DNA of 7,917 nt from Epsilonproteobacteria bacterium 4484_65 (lineage in GTDB: Bacteria > Campylobacterota > Campylobacteria > Campylobacterales > Sulfurovaceae): positions 1-7,917 of the forward strand of contig NATJ01000068.1 of assembly GCA_002085305.1 (NCBI GenBank), read 5' to 3'. Position numbers and translations under genes: made by a program. The notes below the pieces were generated by a model. It saw only the letters and a program-made list of their open reading frames with translations. It had not been told where the DNA came from and did no database searches. Positions 1-6,765 of this stretch are shown piece after piece. Each line of letters starts with the position of its first letter. The first letter of the stretch is position 1.

Positions 1-282
1 GCAGGTTCATACATCAAATGTAGACTTGTAGGTGTACTTATGACAGAAGATGAGAGTGGTGGAGATGAAAAACTTATCGCTGTACCAACCACAAAGATAG
101 ACCCAACCTATGCAAATATCAATGACCTTGCAGATGTACCGGAACACACACTCAACCGTATCAAAAATTTCTTTGAAACATACAAAATACTTGAGCCAAA
201 CAAATGGGTAAAAGTAGAAGGATTTAAAGACAAAAAAACAGCAACTGAAATCTTGGAAAAAGCGATAAAGAACTATAAATAA
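1..282 (+). CDS. ppa: Inorganic pyrophosphatase, family I (C-terminal part, 5' end outside window)
   Basis: This is the last 93 codons of a soluble family I inorganic pyrophosphatase, which hydrolyses cytoplasmic PPi to phosphate and so drives biosynthetic reactions forward. The reading frame is open from base 1 and ends with TAA at 280-282. The visible part aligns well with the second half of E. coli PPase. The DESGGDEK segment matches DEAGEDAK, so the metal- and phosphate-binding residues equivalent to D97, D102 and K104 are present (codons at 49-51, 64-66 and 70-72). YK at 181-186 matches Y141/K142, and KWVKVEG near the end is the usual family signature. The ATG at 40 is an internal Met, not the start. 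The gene converges on the minus-strand operon, and its stop codon lies two bases from the inverted repeat that probably terminates both transcripts. The identification is secure; only the N-terminus is missing. Confidence 0.95.
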   Translation, partial: AGSYIKCRLVGVLMTEDESGGDEKLIAVPTTKIDPTYANINDLADVPEHTLNRIKNFFETYKILEPNKWVKVEGFKDKKTATEILEKAIKNYK

Positions 283-284
283 AC

Positions 285-336
285 TGTAGCGTGGGTATTT
301 ATCGAAGTGTATGCCTTTGGCACTGCCCACGCTACA
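285..336. terminator. 11-bp perfect inverted repeat between convergent genes; probable terminator, possibly REP-like
   Basis: Bases 285-295 (TGTAGCGTGGG) and 326-336 (CCCACGCTACA) are exact reverse complements separated by 30 nt. Inside the loop, TGCC (312-315) and GGCA (319-322) can form a second small hairpin. Read on the minus strand, the stem follows the last amidase stop at once and is followed by GTTTATTTATAG, a moderately U-rich tail running into the ppa stop. This fits termination of the minus-strand operon. On the plus strand the bases just after the stem are not T-rich (a T-rich stretch starts only near 350), so termination of ppa is less clear. The 30-nt gap is long for a classic intrinsic terminator. 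The GC-rich palindrome with a GTAGCGTGGGCAGTGCC core on the minus strand resembles dispersed REP-type palindromes. Both readings are inference. Confidence 0.6.
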
Positions 337-340
337 AACA

Positions 341-1105
341 CTAAAACCCTACTTCTTTTTTCCTATTATCAATATACCTACCTACGCCCTCAGCAATCCC
401 TTTTGCAATTTTATCCTGGTAGCCAGAAGTAAACAATCTTTTACGTTCTTTTGAGTTAGTAATATAGCCAACTTCAACAAGAATAGAAGGTCGGCTAGCG
501 CCTACAAGTACATAAAACGGTGCAGGTCTTACACCTCCGTTTTTTACTCCGGAGTACTTACTATTAAGATTTTTCATTATATTATTTTGTACATCAATAG
601 CCAATTTATGCGACTGGATGATCTTTGGTCCGTTAAGTACAGCATCTATAATGACATCCCTGCTTAACTGATCTGTACCAATCAATACAGAGGCATTTTC
701 TCTGGCAGCAACACGTTGAGATCTTTCATCCCTGGTCTTCTGTAAAAAGTAGGTCTCCACACCCTCTACTACCTCAAAACGATTACGATCTGAAATAGCA
801 TTGGCATGAATAGAGATGAAAACCTTTGCATCTTTTTTATCTGCAATTCTTGTACGCTGTCCCAATTTTAAAAACCTGTCATTTCCTCTGGTAAGATAGA
901 CTCTATACCCTTTTCTTTTTAACTCTTTTTTAAGCTTTTTGGTAATTTGAAGAACAAGATCTTTCTCCTGCTGTCCTCCAGCTATAGCACCAGAATCATG
1001 ACCACCATGCCCTGCATCTATCACTACAAGACTATCAGACCTGTCAGGGCCACCACACCCCACTACTAAAATCAATGCCACTAAATAAAATACTATCTTC
1101 TTCAT
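341..1105 (-). CDS. N-acetylmuramoyl-L-alanine amidase (Amidase_3), lipoprotein paralogue
   Basis: Zinc-dependent amidase that should cleave the bond between N-acetylmuramic acid and L-alanine of the peptide stem in peptidoglycan. The 254-residue protein starts with a lipoprotein signal, hydrophobic residues 4-16 followed by lipobox V-V-G-C17, so it is probably acylated and membrane anchored. The Amidase_3 domain fills residues 26-248. Zinc ligands are H33 in AGHGGHD, E47 and H100 in SIHAN; E211 in LVEVGY is the catalytic Glu. The segment around residues 134-165 corresponds to the region holding the autoinhibitory helix in AmiB/AmiC-type enzymes. It lacks the AMIN domain and linker of its upstream neighbour but is about 70% identical to that protein's catalytic domain by hand count. 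It has its own Shine-Dalgarno AGAGGA (1112-1117), 6 nt before ATG, and lies 13 nt downstream of the neighbour. All catalytic residues are intact, so it is a diverged functional copy rather than a relic. Confidence 0.93.
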   Translation of the reverse strand: MKKIVFYLVALILVVGCGGPDRSDSLVVIDAGHGGHDSGAIAGGQQEKDLVLQITKKLKKELKRKGYRVYLTRGNDRFLKLGQRTRIADKKDAKVFISIHANAISDRNRFEVVEGVETYFLQKTRDERSQRVAARENASVLIGTDQLSRDVIIDAVLNGPKIIQSHKLAIDVQNNIMKNLNSKYSGVKNGGVRPAPFYVLVGASRPSILVEVGYITNSKERKRLFTSGYQDKIAKGIAEGVGRYIDNRKKEVGF

Positions 1106-1118
1106 CTTTTATCCTCTG

Positions 1119-2312
1119 TTAAAAATCTATTTCTTTTTTTCTATTGTCCAAATAGTTATCTACGCCTTCTGCAATACCTTTAGCAATAAGTTCTTGGTAA
1201 CGTGGCATAAAAAGTCTTTTTCTCTCTTTAGGATGAGAGATATAGCCTACTTCTACAAGTATTGAAGGTCTACTCGCTCCTACAAGTACCCAAAAGGGTG
1301 CATGCCTTACACCTCCATCTTTTACACCTCTATAACGACTACGCAGATTTGTCATCATTCTTCTGTGCACATCAATTGCCAATTTATTTGACTGTACGAT
1401 CTTTGGACCAGAGAGTACTGAATCAAGTATCACACTTCTACTAAGTTTATTCGTGCCTTTAAGTACTGATTTGTTTTCTCTGGCTGCAATACGTTGTGAT
1501 CTGGCATCTCTGGTATTCTGGAGGAAAAAGGTCTCTACCCCCTGTATTTTATTACGCTTTCTTTTAGGCACTGAGTTAGCATGAATAGAAATAAAAACTA
1601 CTGCATTTTTTTTATCTGCAATTCTTGTACGCTGTGGAAGTTTTAAAAAACGATCACGTGTTCGTGTCATATAGACAGGGTGACCACGCTTTTTGAGCTG
1701 TTTTTCAAGTCTTTTTGCTATCATCAACACAAGATCTTTCTCTTTTTTACCTCCGACCATAGCACCAGTATCATGCCCACCATGTCCTGCATCAATAACA
1801 ATAAGCTCGCTTTTATGTGAACGTAAAGGAGACGTTATCATTTTCTTTACTTTTTGGATTTTCTTTATTTTTTTCGTTTTCTCTTTAACTTTTACTGTTG
1901 GTTTTTTATAACGTTTTGCAGGCAGAGCATTTCTTCCTTTAGGCAGAGGTATATGGTATGTTTTTAGTGAGAGTATAGGTTTGTACGGTGTACAACTATA
2001 AGGTTCATGACTACTTACAACGACCCTTACAATATTTGATTTATATTGTGCTATTTTTACATTTTTGATATTTTTAGCTATATTTTTATTTGACAGGCGT
2101 GTATTTTTAAAGTCAAATACTTCTCTTGGAGGATTTTTTAATGCAAAGTGTTTAATTTGTTTTTTAGGGAGAAAATTATTAAATTCTAGACGTAACTCCC
2201 CTTTTTCTATTTCTACTTTCTTCAGTGTGTTCACACCTGAAAAAAGTAATGTAGAAGAGATGATAAATAAAAGAAAGATCTTAAAAAGTTTCACTCTATG
2301 TATCTTCACCAT
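1119..2312 (-). CDS. amiA: N-acetylmuramoyl-L-alanine amidase, AmiA/AmiC type with AMIN domain
   Basis: Exported peptidoglycan amidase of 397 residues, corresponding to the AmiA-type enzyme found at this operon position in Helicobacter and Campylobacter, where it acts in separation of daughter cells. Residues 1-26 are a Sec signal (basic start, hydrophobic LFKIFLLFIISSTLLF). Residues about 30-120 resemble the AMIN targeting domain. Residues 133-157 are a linker with 13 lysines in 25 positions. The Amidase_3 domain spans residues 170-392, with zinc ligands H177, E191 and H244 and catalytic E354. Its ATG overlaps the end of the preceding flavoprotein gene by 17 nt. No convincing Shine-Dalgarno precedes this ATG. 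An alternative GTG at codon 7 (2292-2294) begins 1 nt after the neighbour's TAG and would give a compact MKLFKIF signal peptide. Either start suggests translational coupling. The symbol is assigned by context and domain layout, since this genome has two copies. Confidence 0.9.
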   Translation of the reverse strand: MVKIHRVKLFKIFLLFIISSTLLFSGVNTLKKVEIEKGELRLEFNNFLPKKQIKHFALKNPPREVFDFKNTRLSNKNIAKNIKNVKIAQYKSNIVRVVVSSHEPYSCTPYKPILSLKTYHIPLPKGRNALPAKRYKKPTVKVKEKTKKIKKIQKVKKMITSPLRSHKSELIVIDAGHGGHDTGAMVGGKKEKDLVLMIAKRLEKQLKKRGHPVYMTRTRDRFLKLPQRTRIADKKNAVVFISIHANSVPKRKRNKIQGVETFFLQNTRDARSQRIAARENKSVLKGTNKLSRSVILDSVLSGPKIVQSNKLAIDVHRRMMTNLRSRYRGVKDGGVRHAPFWVLVGASRPSILVEVGYISHPKERKRLFMPRYQELIAKGIAEGVDNYLDNRKKEIDF

Positions 2313-3405
2313 TCATCAATTTATTCATCAACTCTTTAACCGTTATGATCTCATTTAGACGATAACCATTCGATCCGGTAAAGAAAAGTCCTGTATCAAT
2401 AAGGCCATCATAAGCATCCGTAAGTCTGTCAGCAATACAATATCCAACTACTTTAGCTTCCTCCCCACGGTGACATGGAGTAACACAATTTGAGATACAT
2501 GCTATCTTAGGTGCAGTACCCTCTTCTATACTTTTATGCAGATTGGTCTTCACGCCACGTGCAGGATACCCTACCGGTGATTTAAAGAGCTTGATCGTAT
2601 CTTCTGTTGAATCAAGAATCACATTTTTCATTACTTCAGAGGCATCACACTCCACTGTACCAATGAACCGTGTTCCCATTTGTACCCCATCAGCACCAAG
2701 CTCCATCATCTTAACGATATCATCATGATCCCATACACCCCCTGCTGCGATAACAGGCATAGACCCCCAGTTTTTCGCTTCTTCTACTACAGGAGACAAG
2801 ATCTCTTCTAGTTGATTCTCCGGCAAAAAACAATCTTCATATTTAAAACCTTGATGTCCTCCACTCAGCGGTCCTTCAACGATCACGGCATCAGGAAGCC
2901 TATCATGAGTCTTTTTCCAACGGCGGCATAAAATTCTCAATGCTTTTGCTGTAGAAACAATAGGGACCAATGCAACATCAGGATAATCTTTCGCTGCTTC
3001 AGGCATAGTCAATGGCAAACCTGCACCGGTAATAATGATATTTGCACCTGCTTTACAGGCATCCTGAACTACACGGTCATATTCACTTTGTGCATAAAGC
3101 ACATTTGCTGCTAATGGTCTATCTCCACATATCTCTCTTGCATTGTCAAATATTTTTTGTAATGCAGGGTAAGAGTAAAAGTTGATCGCTTCAAGCGGTC
3201 TATGCTCTTTACCTATCATTTCTTTTTCATTAAGATATTTTCTGCCTTTATATACACCTGTACCTACAGCAGAGATAACACCAAGTCCACCCTCTAAACT
3301 CACATTTCCTGCTAGCTGATCCCAAGAAATACCAACACCCATGCCACCTTGAATGATGGGCTTTTCAATAGTATATTTTCCAATTTTAAAAGATTTAAAT
3401 TCCAT
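2296..3405 (-). CDS. Nitronate monooxygenase-family FMN oxidoreductase (YrpB/FabK-like)
   Basis: FMN-binding TIM-barrel protein of 369 residues in the NMO / 2-nitropropane dioxygenase family, which also includes FabK-type enoyl reductases. Family marks are QGGMGVG at 19-25, TGAG at 126-129, EGPLSGGHQG at 177-186 with H184 at the position of the usual catalytic His, AAGGV at 220-224, and GVQMGTRF at 240-247 (phosphate binding). The C-terminal part carries an unusual cysteine set: C303, C307, C311 and C323. The true substrate cannot be read from the sequence; nitronates, enoyl-ACP or another electron acceptor are all possible. Start and neighbours: the tyrS stop and this ATG overlap as TAATG, and AAAGG (3413-3417) gives a good ribosome site. 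The 3' end overlaps the amidase start. The homologue at the same place in H. pylori and C. jejuni is also only poorly characterised, to my knowledge. Confidence 0.88.
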   Translation of the reverse strand: MEFKSFKIGKYTIEKPIIQGGMGVGISWDQLAGNVSLEGGLGVISAVGTGVYKGRKYLNEKEMIGKEHRPLEAINFYSYPALQKIFDNAREICGDRPLAANVLYAQSEYDRVVQDACKAGANIIITGAGLPLTMPEAAKDYPDVALVPIVSTAKALRILCRRWKKTHDRLPDAVIVEGPLSGGHQGFKYEDCFLPENQLEEILSPVVEEAKNWGSMPVIAAGGVWDHDDIVKMMELGADGVQMGTRFIGTVECDASEVMKNVILDSTEDTIKLFKSPVGYPARGVKTNLHKSIEEGTAPKIACISNCVTPCHRGEEAKVVGYCIADRLTDAYDGLIDTGLFFTGSNGYRLNEIITVKELMNKLMNGEDT

Positions 3406-4604
3406 TACCCTACCTTTACTTTTGCAAATTTTCTTTTTCCTACTTGTAGGATATACTCTCCAGAATCAAGATTTAGTTTTTCATCAGAGATCTTCTCTTG
3501 ATCCACTCTTACTGCACCCTGCTTGATATCTCTTCTTGCTTGAGATGTTGAAGGTTCTAACCCTGCATCCACTAAAGCTTTACATATCCAAATATCCTCT
3601 TCAACTTCTACTTCATTCATATCTGAAGGAAGCTGATTGGATTTAAATACATTATCAAATTCTGCTTTAGCTAGTGTAGCCAACTCTTCATTATAGAATC
3701 TTGTAACCAGCTCAAGCGCCAGGTTTTCTTTAGCTACTTTAGGATGAAGTGTACCCTTTTGCACATCCTCTTTTATCGTAGCGATCTCTTCAAGTGATCT
3801 TTCACTCAACAACTCATAGTAACGCCACATCAACTCATCTGAAACAGAGAGTGTTTTTGCATAGATATCTTTAGGCTCTTCTGTGATACCGATGTAGTTG
3901 TTCAGAGATTTACTCATCTTCTGAACCCCGTCAAGCCCTTCTAAAATAGGCATCATCAATACAGCCTGTTCTTTACCTATTTCATAGGCACGCTGAAGAT
4001 GTCTTCCCATAAGCAAATTAAATTTCTGATCTGTACCACCGATCTCAATGTCACTTTCAAGTTCCACAGAATCATACCCTTGAAGCAGAGGATAAATGAA
4101 TTCAGAAATAGAAATACTGTGTCCGCTTTTATAGCGTTTTTCAAAATCATCACGTTCAAGCATACGTGCTACATTAAAAGTCGTTGTTAAAGACACCATA
4201 CCCGCAGCGCCCAATGCTTCAAGCCATGTAGAGTTGAATACTACTTCTGTTTTATTCTCATCAAGTATATTGAAGACCTGATCCTGATACGTTTGTGCAT
4301 TCGCTAGAATAGTTCCTCTGTCAAGAATTTTCCGTGTCTCACTCTTCCCTGTAGGATCACCGATAGTTGCTGTAAAATCACCTATAAGAAGCTGTACACG
4401 TCCTCCATGATTTTGAAAGGCTTTAAGCTTTTGAAGAAGTACAGTATGTCCCACATGCAAATCTGCACCTGTAGGGTCAAAACCTGCTTTTACCGTGTAG
4501 GTTGTACCCTCTTCATAATACTTGGAAACCAATTTTTCTATACGTTCCATGTCTATGATCTCGGCTGTGCCTCTACTTATCTCTTCCAGTGCTTTTTGTA
4601 TCAT
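3405..4604 (-). CDS. tyrS: Tyrosyl-tRNA synthetase (KMSKS-type, TyrZ-like)
   Basis: Class I aminoacyl-tRNA synthetase charging tRNA-Tyr in the cytoplasm. With the start chosen here (ATG 4602-4604, MIQKALEEISRG) it has 399 residues, close to my recollection of H. pylori TyrS (about 402), and aligns from its N-terminus. The HIGH motif is HVGH at residues 50-53 and KMSKS is at 229-233. E. coli TyrS instead has a KFGKT-like motif, so this is the TyrZ-like subclass. GYDSVELESDIEIGGTDQ at about 176-193 is the tyrosine-binding region. Residues from about 337 form the C-terminal S4-type tRNA-binding domain (PSTSQARRDIKQGAV). A longer ATG start at 4649 would add 15 residues not expected in the family and overlap spoT by 20 nt; the shorter start has a Shine-Dalgarno and leaves 25 nt after spoT. 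The TAA stop overlaps the next ATG. Confidence 0.96.
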   Translation of the reverse strand: MIQKALEEISRGTAEIIDMERIEKLVSKYYEEGTTYTVKAGFDPTGADLHVGHTVLLQKLKAFQNHGGRVQLLIGDFTATIGDPTGKSETRKILDRGTILANAQTYQDQVFNILDENKTEVVFNSTWLEALGAAGMVSLTTTFNVARMLERDDFEKRYKSGHSISISEFIYPLLQGYDSVELESDIEIGGTDQKFNLLMGRHLQRAYEIGKEQAVLMMPILEGLDGVQKMSKSLNNYIGITEEPKDIYAKTLSVSDELMWRYYELLSERSLEEIATIKEDVQKGTLHPKVAKENLALELVTRFYNEELATLAKAEFDNVFKSNQLPSDMNEVEVEEDIWICKALVDAGLEPSTSQARRDIKQGAVRVDQEKISDEKLNLDSGEYILQVGKRKFAKVKVG

Positions 4605-4613
4605 CTGTTCTTT

Positions 4614-4619
4614 ACCTTT
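4614..4619 (-). promoter_or_regulatory. Ribosome binding site deciding the tyrS start
   Basis: AAAGGT on the minus strand lies 9 nt before the ATG at 4602-4604. No purine-rich site stands before the alternative ATG pair at 4644-4649, which sits inside the last codons of spoT. This supports the 399-residue TyrS. Confidence 0.6.
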
Positions 4620-4629
4620 AACTTTGTTT

Positions 4630-6756
4630 CTATTTATTGTATGCATCATCTAAACTGGTGATCTCTATCAGTTTTAACTTTTGTGAAATCTTCTCTGCAA
4701 GCAGACTTTTTTTCCCTTCACTGCTCTCTACTTCTATCTGACAATACTCTGCACTCTCAGAATTTTGTATGCTAAGTTCAATACTAATAACATTCAAGTC
4801 CAGATCCGAGAGCTTAGTTAACAGATCAGCAAGTATCCCTTTTTGGTTCTGAAGGCTTATAATGAGCCTGTACCGTGAAAGTTTTGCATATCTCCAACTC
4901 ACATGGAGCATTGGTTCTTCAGCCAAGATCTTTGAGTATGCCTTCTTGCATAATTTGTGGTGTATAATAGCTTTACTGTCCTTATAAAATGCAACGATCT
5001 GATCACCTACTTTAGGATGACAACAATAATCAAACTCTACACCATCTAAAGGCTTATTCGTAAAGAATTTAAAGTGTTCTATCTCTTTGATCATAGGCTT
5101 TTTATAGCCTTTTTTAAGCAGTTCCCAAAAACGTACCTCTTTGGTTCCCATATACTCAGCCACTTTATGTATGGTCTCTTTAAAATAGTCACGCTGCATA
5201 GGCAATTTATGTATGGAGTCTTTTAACTCTACTATCTCTATCATCTCTTTCATCGCAGCACTTGTTTGTACAAAAAGTGTTGCTAAAATATTATAGGCAC
5301 TAAGCGTATCTGACTCTTTTATTCTTGCACGGCAATGACTTCTTATACCATCTTGTGCTTTAGAAGTTTTTACGGCATCCAACCAAGAACAATGAAGATG
5401 CAATTTGTCATCTTTAAAGATATTTACAATATCACCATTTTTTAGAATAGTCAACAGTGATGTTTTTTGCTTATTCACCAATGCTTCAGTGGCAGTTGCA
5501 CCTACCTCCGAGTGTATCGCATAGGCAAAATCCAATGCAGTCGACCCTTTTGGAAGTGTATAATAATCCCCTTTAGGAGAAAACACTGTAATATCTTCAG
5601 AAAAAAGATCAGATTTTGCCAATTCATAGAACTCTTCTACAGACTCTTTTTGAAAATTCAAACTCTCCAGCCATTCTAAATTGACACTATCATTACCATC
5701 TTTATATTTCCAATGTGCAGCAACACCATACTCAGCCAGTTTATGCATATCAGATGTCCGTATCTGCGCTTCGACGATACCTTCTTCATTAAAGAGTGTT
5801 GTATGTATAGTTTTATATCCATTCTCTTTAGGTACTGCTATATAGTCCTTGAAACGCGAGATAAGTGGTGTAAATGTCAGGTGCATTAAACCTAAAACCC
5901 TATAACACTCTATGGGTTCCTTTACAATGATACGAATGGCAAGCAGATCAAGAACCTCTTCTATACTCACACCCTTACGATGCATCTTGAGGTAAATAGA
6001 GTAGTAGTGTTTCACTCTTCCTATGATCTCAAACTCTTCCTGGTCAAAACCGTCTTTATCCATTGTAGCTCTTACCTTTTGGATAAAGGAATTGAGTCTA
6101 AACTGTAGATTTTGTGCATTATTCTGTATATAGTCATCGATCTTTTTATAATCATCTTCCAAATGATTTTTCAAACGTGAAATACCAAGTCGGTGTGCAA
6201 TAGGTGCATAAACCACCAAGGTCTCTTCTGCAATACGTTTTTGCTTTTCTGGTGTGAGTGCATCTAAGGTAAGCATATTGTGCAGCCTGTCACAAAGTTT
6301 TATGACCAATACACGAATATCTTTGATAGAAGCTATAAGCATCTTTCGAAAGGTAAGTGCTGAGTTAATAAGCCGTTCATCTGAACCGGAGGGAGCCAGT
6401 TCTTCATCTCTTATCTCAACGATCTTGGTCAAACCTTCAACCATGTGGGCAACATCATCACCAAACTCGCGTTCCAGATCTTCAATGTCAAAATGGGTAT
6501 CTTCCACGACATCATGAAGCAAAGCAGCCTGTACCATAGTTTCATCATTGGAAAAAGCAGCCGTGATAGCTGCTACAAGTATAGGGTGTACTATGTAAGG
6601 TTCACCACTTTTACGTTTCTGCCCGTCATGTGCGGTCTGTGAAAGTTCAAGTGCTCTTATGGTAGCGGGTAAAGGAGATGGGATCTGTTCCCACAGAAGG
6701 GCTTTTGCCTCTTCTATCGTATGTATTTTTTTAGCTTTATCTAGAAAAGCATCCAA
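4630..6756 (-). CDS. spoT: Bifunctional (p)ppGpp synthetase/hydrolase, RelA/SpoT homologue
   Basis: Long RSH enzyme of 708 residues that makes and degrades the alarmone (p)ppGpp, controlling the stringent response. Hydrolase domain, about residues 35-185: H57, the HDVVED motif at 81-86 and D156 in KLCDRLHNM supply the Mn-binding HD set, so hydrolysis should be active. Synthetase domain, about 240-350: GRVKHYYSIYLKM at 247-259, RFKDYIAVPKENGYKTIHT at 301-319 and EAQIRT at 329-334. The RFKD signature (301-304) is the RxKD form typical of bifunctional Rel/SpoT rather than the ExDD form of RelA. TGS domain, about 388-450; helical region about 470-560; conserved cysteine region with C578, C579, H599, H600 and C603; C-terminal ACT domain about 628-705. 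The start is TTG (6754-6756), since an in-frame TAA (the rpoZ stop) lies three codons upstream and the first internal ATG would delete HD residues. No strong Shine-Dalgarno is seen, suggesting low or coupled translation after rpoZ. Confidence 0.96.
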   Translation of the reverse strand: MDAFLDKAKKIHTIEEAKALLWEQIPSPLPATIRALELSQTAHDGQKRKSGEPYIVHPILVAAITAAFSNDETMVQAALLHDVVEDTHFDIEDLEREFGDDVAHMVEGLTKIVEIRDEELAPSGSDERLINSALTFRKMLIASIKDIRVLVIKLCDRLHNMLTLDALTPEKQKRIAEETLVVYAPIAHRLGISRLKNHLEDDYKKIDDYIQNNAQNLQFRLNSFIQKVRATMDKDGFDQEEFEIIGRVKHYYSIYLKMHRKGVSIEEVLDLLAIRIIVKEPIECYRVLGLMHLTFTPLISRFKDYIAVPKENGYKTIHTTLFNEEGIVEAQIRTSDMHKLAEYGVAAHWKYKDGNDSVNLEWLESLNFQKESVEEFYELAKSDLFSEDITVFSPKGDYYTLPKGSTALDFAYAIHSEVGATATEALVNKQKTSLLTILKNGDIVNIFKDDKLHLHCSWLDAVKTSKAQDGIRSHCRARIKESDTLSAYNILATLFVQTSAAMKEMIEIVELKDSIHKLPMQRDYFKETIHKVAEYMGTKEVRFWELLKKGYKKPMIKEIEHFKFFTNKPLDGVEFDYCCHPKVGDQIVAFYKDSKAIIHHKLCKKAYSKILAEEPMLHVSWRYAKLSRYRLIISLQNQKGILADLLTKLSDLDLNVISIELSIQNSESAEYCQIEVESSEGKKSLLAEKISQKLKLIEITSLDDAYNK

Positions 6757-6765
6757 AGTTTTTTA
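6754..6765 (-). promoter_or_regulatory. rpoZ stop / spoT TTG start junction
   Basis: On the minus strand the sequence reads TAA AAA ACT TTG. The rpoZ stop, two codons and the spoT start all share one frame. An ATG four bases further on (6750-6752) is out of frame and stops at once (ATG CTT TTC TAG). The only purine-rich stretch upstream, AGAAAG, is weak and about 9 nt from TTG at its nearest end. Initiation therefore probably depends on ribosomes terminating at rpoZ. This is inference from the layout. Confidence 0.65.

Noticed and set aside
7..330. 107-codon minus-strand ORF opposite the end of ppa
   Set aside because: It is the antisense of clearly conserved ppa codons, with low-complexity aromatic and Cys-rich translation and no ribosome site; a shadow frame.
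341..1105. Short amidase as a decayed pseudogene of the longer one
   Set aside because: The frame is intact, all zinc ligands and the catalytic Glu are kept, and it has its own ribosome site and a well-formed lipoprotein signal.
1693..1911. 72-codon plus-strand ORF rich in Phe/Ser/Pro (also 2065-2358)
   Set aside because: It lies antisense to the amidase coding sequence; the Phe-rich composition is simply the complement of the Lys-rich linker.
4605..4649. Longer tyrS start (15 extra residues, MMHTINRN...)
   Set aside because: It overlaps the spoT end, has no ribosome site, and the family N-terminus begins at the later ATG, which has AAAGGT upstream.
4407..4661. 84-codon plus-strand ORF opposite tyrS
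   Set aside because: Antisense to the conserved HIGH-motif region of TyrS; no family resemblance and no promoter or ribosome site seen.
6254..6642. Two overlapping plus-strand ORFs opposite spoT
   Set aside because: They oppose the conserved HD domain of SpoT in other frames; Ser-rich translation is a typical shadow.
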